Of a DNA stretch of 9,265 bases, positions 6,987-9,265 are shown piece after piece. Each line of letters opens with the position of its first letter. Within the stretch, counting starts at the first letter, position 1. The notes beneath the pieces were generated by a model. That model ran no database searches. It worked only from the letters and a program-made list of their open reading frames with translations, and was not told where the DNA came from. The position numbers and the translations under genes were made by a program. This stretch comes from Bacillota bacterium (GTDB lineage: Bacteria > Bacillota > Clostridia > Peptostreptococcales > Anaerovoracaceae): positions 1-9,265 of the forward strand of contig JAFYIC010000133.1 in assembly GCA_017538845.1 (NCBI GenBank). Direction: 5' to 3'.

Positions 6987-8225
6987 ATGTATTCATTTGA
7001 TGAAATCAAAAAAACCGATCCGGAGATCGCAGAAGCGATCGAAAAGGAAATCGCGAGGCAGAATTCTCACATCGAACTTATCGCATCAGAAAACTGGGTA
7101 AGCAAAGCTGTTATGGCAGCTATGGGAAGCCCGTTCACCAACAAGTATGCAGAAGGCTACAGCGGCAAGAGATACTACGGCGGATGCCAGTGCGTCGATA
7201 TCGCCGAAGATCTGGCCATCGCCCGCGCCAAGGAAATGTTCGGATGCGAATATGTGAATGTGCAGCCTCATTCCGGCGCCCAGGCCAATCTGGCAGTATA
7301 CTTCTCAATGATCAAACCGGGGGATACGGTAATGGGTCTTGACCTTGATCACGGCGGACACCTGACTCACGGAAGCCCGGCAAATCTTTCGGGAACGTAT
7401 TATAATTTCGTGCCTTACGGCGTGGATGACACCGGCAGGATAGATTACGATGAGGTCCTCAGAATAGCAAAGGAATGCAAACCGAAGCTCATCGTCTGCG
7501 GAGCAAGCGCTTACTGCAGAACTATAGATTTCAAGAGATTCAGAGAGATCGCCGACGAGGTCGGCGCATATCTCATGGCGGATATCGCTCATATTGCAGG
7601 TCTGATAGTAGCAGGCCTTCATCCGAGTTCCATACCTTATGCTCACGTAACGACCACGACTACCCACAAGACACTCCGCGGACCCCGCGGCGGCATGATC
7701 ATGAGCAGTGAAGAAAACGCCAAGAAGTTCAACTTCAACAAGGCTATCTTCCCGGGAACCCAGGGCGGTCCTCTTATGCATGTGATTGCAGCGAAGGCGG
7801 TATGCTTCAAGGAAGCGCTCCAGCCTGAGTTCAAAGCTTATCAGCAGCAGATACTGAAGAACGCGGCGGCTCTGTGCAAAGGTCTCATTGACAGAGACAT
7901 CAAGATCGTATCCGGAGGCACAGACAACCACCTGATGCTGGTCGACCTGACGGGCACAGGCATGACAGGTAAGGAAGCCGAGAAACTTCTTGATGAAGCT
8001 CACATCACCTGCAACAAGAACACCATCCCCAACGATCCGGAGTCACCTTTCGTAACAAGCGGACTTCGTCTCGGCACACCGGCCGTGACCACAAGAGGTT
8101 TTGTTGAGGAAGATATGGATCAGGTTGCCGAAGCTATCGCTCTCGTCATCAAGGATCCGGCAAACGTGGAAAAAGCCAGAGCCATCATAAAGACTCTGAC
8201 CGATAAATATCCGCTCAACGCATAA
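6987..8225 (+). CDS. glyA: Serine hydroxymethyltransferase
   Basis: This cytoplasmic PLP enzyme converts serine and tetrahydrofolate to glycine and 5,10-methylene-tetrahydrofolate, the main source of one-carbon units for purines, thymidylate and methionine. The 412 residues match the usual bacterial length. Visible key residues: Tyr54 and Glu56 in [12 protein letters not shown], His125 (GGHLTHG, stacks on PLP), Asp199 and His202 in MADIAHIAG, the PLP lysine Lys228 in [15 protein letters not shown], and Arg361 (SGLRLGTPA) for the substrate carboxylate. The ATG is preceded by AAGGGAG at 6973-6979 with 7-nt spacing. The gene has its own promoter, diverges from the subtilase operon, and ends before a long hairpin terminator, so it appears monocistronic. 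No odd features; assignment is secure. Confidence 0.98.
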   Translation: MYSFDEIKKTDPEIAEAIEKEIARQNSHIELIASENWVSKAVMAAMGSPFTNKYAEGYSGKRYYGGCQCVDIAEDLAIARAKEMFGCEYVNVQPHSGAQANLAVYFSMIKPGDTVMGLDLDHGGHLTHGSPANLSGTYYNFVPYGVDDTGRIDYDEVLRIAKECKPKLIVCGASAYCRTIDFKRFREIADEVGAYLMADIAHIAGLIVAGLHPSSIPYAHVTTTTTHKTLRGPRGGMIMSSEENAKKFNFNKAIFPGTQGGPLMHVIAAKAVCFKEALQPEFKAYQQQILKNAAALCKGLIDRDIKIVSGGTDNHLMLVDLTGTGMTGKEAEKLLDEAHITCNKNTIPNDPESPFVTSGLRLGTPAVTTRGFVEEDMDQVAEAIALVIKDPANVEKARAIIKTLTDKYPLNA

Positions 8226-8290
8226 GGCATGAAGCGTCGTCCGGCTCCATACGGGTCGCGACGCGATACTCATAAACACATGAAACGAAT

Positions 8291-8336
8291 AAAAATTGGC
8301 GATATTTTCTTATATAGAAAATATCGCCAATTTTTT
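8291..8336. terminator. glyA terminator with a 19-bp perfect hairpin
   Basis: Arms 8291-8309 and 8317-8335 pair perfectly over 19 bp around a TTATATA loop. The core is TTGGCGAT/ATCGCCAA, and the right arm ends in a run of six T. Because the left arm starts with five A, it would also work on the minus strand. The stem is longer than in usual terminators and shares its core with the hairpin at 8424-8468. Confidence 0.85.
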
Positions 8337-8422
8337 AACGTTTACAGCGCGTCGAATTTTGTCAAATCGTTTTTCCCGGCAAAAAAGAATAGATTACAGA
8401 AATAATATGCCCTGGAAAAGAA

Positions 8423-8469
8423 GAAGTGTTGGCGATTCTTTTATATATACGAAAAATCGCCAACACTTT
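8423..8469 (-). terminator. Terminator of the histidine-phosphatase gene
   Basis: AAGTGTTGGCGATT (8424-8437) pairs perfectly with 8455-8468 over 14 bp, with a 17-nt AT-rich loop in which TTT/AAA may pair further. On the minus strand it is followed by TTCTTCTTTTCC and lies about 40 nt after the gene's stop codon. The plus-strand side (TCCCGTTTTTTG) could also terminate any readthrough from glyA. Confidence 0.75.
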
Positions 8470-8507
8470 CCCGTTTTTTGTGCATTCGCCTATTCATTTG
8501 TGCTGAT

Positions 8508-9230
8508 TTAGAACCCTTCCTGTCCTATGGGTTCGCCGTCTTTGTATTCTATGGTGTATCCGTGGCCAGGGTCAGGCATCCATCGGAACATGTGCTCCTT
8601 CTTGTCGGGGAAGCAGTATTCCATGATAGCCGAGATTGGGCCGCCGTGGCATATAATTATGGAATCGATGTTTCCGTGATCATCGTCCCTGCAGCCGTGA
8701 TCATCGTCCCTGCAGTCACGCTCCTCGTCCCCGCATCCACGCTCATCGTCTATGCGATCTTTCTCATCGTCATCCGAGCTATCTTTGAGGACGGCTTTCA
8801 CCCGGGCTTTGTGCTCCGCCAGCACTACTTCAAATCCCGAGATCACCCGGCGCTTGAATCCATTGATGCTTTCGCCGCCCGGTATGGGCACTTCTCCGGT
8901 CTCGTCCGACATCCAGGCGACATATTCCGGATCCTTGTTGAGTTCCTCGAAGGTGCGGTTCTCGTACTTGCCGAATTCCATCTCCCGAAGATCCCATATC
9001 GTTTCGTGCTCAACTTCGCCGTATATGAGCATCAGCGTCTGCTCGGTCCTGAGCAGCCCTGAAGTGTAGTATGCGGCGTTCTCCGGAACCGGATACGCGT
9101 TCAGCGCAGCAAGTTCAGCTATCTGCTCTACGCCCGTCTTGAGCAACGGAAGATCGGTGTTGCTGTACATCAGGTTTTTCAGATTTCCTGCAGTGATTCC
9201 GTGTCTGATTATATGTATCCGTGATATCAT
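8508..9230 (-). CDS. Histidine phosphatase family protein (phosphoglycerate-mutase-like) with an acidic heptad insert
   Basis: This 240-residue cytoplasmic phosphatase or mutase has the family's catalytic set: Arg9-His10-Gly11 (IIRHGIT; His10 would be phosphorylated), Arg61 (SGLLRTEQT), Glu83 in DLREMEFGKYE, and second His195 in IIICHGG. GGESINGFKRRV (118-129) is also typical. The substrate is not determinable; relatives include alpha-ribazole phosphatase, cofactor-dependent mutases and broad sugar phosphatases. The odd part is residues 151-186, a run of heptads of the pattern xxCRDD(D/E) encoded by a 21-bp tandem repeat. It is inserted between the helix ending VKAVLKD and the strand carrying His195. 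Without it the protein would have the normal length of about 205 residues. The ATG has AAGGA 7 nt upstream and overlaps by one base the stop of an upstream gene, implying translational coupling. Confidence 0.88.
   Translation of the reverse strand: MISRIHIIRHGITAGNLKNLMYSNTDLPLLKTGVEQIAELAALNAYPVPENAAYYTSGLLRTEQTLMLIYGEVEHETIWDLREMEFGKYENRTFEELNKDPEYVAWMSDETGEVPIPGGESINGFKRRVISGFEVVLAEHKARVKAVLKDSSDDDEKDRIDDERGCGDEERDCRDDDHGCRDDDHGNIDSIIICHGGPISAIMEYCFPDKKEHMFRWMPDPGHGYTIEYKDGEPIGQEGF
8674..8778. repeat. 21-bp minisatellite, five units, inside the phosphatase gene
   Basis: Tandem units at 8674-8694, 8695-8715, 8716-8736, 8737-8757 and 8758-8778. The first two are identical over all 21 bases. 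Units 3 to 5 share mainly a central CTC(A/C)TCGTC. Each unit encodes seven residues on the minus strand (GCRDDDH in the newest copies), so changes in copy number keep the frame. The gradient from identical to diverged copies suggests growth by slippage at the end nearest His195. Confidence 0.9.
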
Positions 9231-9265
9231 CAGAGTTTCCTTACGACCTTTATGCCTTCATCCAC
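9230..9265 (-). CDS. C-terminal end of an unidentified upstream gene
   Basis: On the minus strand one frame stays open from the window edge: VDEGIKVVRKL, then TGA at 9230-9232. The other two frames contain stops. The TGA overlaps the ATG of the phosphatase gene by one base (TGATG), and the phosphatase ribosome binding site (9238-9242) lies inside this reading frame. Eleven residues are too few to identify the product. Confidence 0.45.
   Translation of the reverse strand: MDEGIKVVRKL

Noticed and set aside
7305..8003. Minus-strand open frame of 232 codons inside glyA
   Set aside because: It is fully antisense to a highly conserved enzyme, has no ribosome binding site noted and its translation resembles no family.
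8360..8365. TTGACA on the minus strand between the two hairpins as a promoter for a small RNA or antisense transcript
   Set aside because: No acceptable -10 box lies 16-18 bp downstream (AACGTT at 17), and the transcript would run straight into the 19-bp hairpin.
8296..8511. Small plus-strand open frame of 71 codons across both hairpins
   Set aside because: It is made largely of the terminator palindromes, has no ribosome binding site and runs into the 3' end of the phosphatase gene.
8674..8778. Tandem repeats as a possible CRISPR array
   Set aside because: The 21-bp units are directly adjacent without spacers, keep the reading frame and lie inside a protein gene.

Overview
The window looks like chromosomal DNA of a Gram-positive anaerobe of the Clostridia type. 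Support comes from strong AAGGAG-like ribosome binding sites, hairpin-plus-T-run terminators, sigma-A-like promoters, an HtrA protease with an N-terminal membrane anchor, and secreted lysine-rich proteins with Big_2, FN3 and InlB-like repeat modules. Placement nearer to Eubacteriales family XIII is only an impression from protein style. No tRNA, rRNA, CRISPR array, insertion sequence or phage gene is visible.

Layout. (1) Positions 1-1106, plus strand: the 3' end of ispE (isoprenoid precursor synthesis, MEP pathway), then a GntR/FCD-family regulator 48 nt downstream, probably one transcript. It ends at a hairpin near 1182-1211 that it shares with the convergent htrA. (2) Positions 1256-6765, minus strand: three envelope or secreted proteins. 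A promoter with an extended -10 at 6809-6817 drives a secreted subtilisin-like protease (800 aa). Twelve bases after its stop codon lies a secreted, very lysine-rich protein of unknown function (503 aa), followed by a strong terminator at 2731-2767. Next, from its own start region, comes a membrane-anchored HtrA/DegP-type protease with one PDZ domain. (3) Position 6987 onwards, plus strand: glyA (serine hydroxymethyltransferase), divergent from the subtilase, with a good -35/-10 promoter at 6878-6906. (4) Positions 8508-9265, minus strand: a histidine-phosphatase (phosphoglycerate-mutase-like) gene. A few codons of an upstream gene overlap its start by one base.

The most unusual content is fourfold. 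First, the subtilase plus helical-repeat protein operon. I read the repeat protein as five degenerate units of about 70 residues, ending in a C-terminal third that is 35% lysine. Second, an in-frame 21-bp minisatellite in the phosphatase gene that adds acidic Cys/His heptads just before the second catalytic histidine. Third, two long hairpins sharing the octamer TTGGCGAT between glyA and the phosphatase gene. Fourth, symmetrical elements in the htrA leader and promoter. The secreted operon is the best candidate for an undescribed system, but its function cannot be read from the sequence alone.

No stretch longer than 300 bases lacks a gene. The larger gaps (1107-1255, 2606-2838, 6766-6986, 8226-8507) hold the terminators, promoters and inverted repeats listed below.
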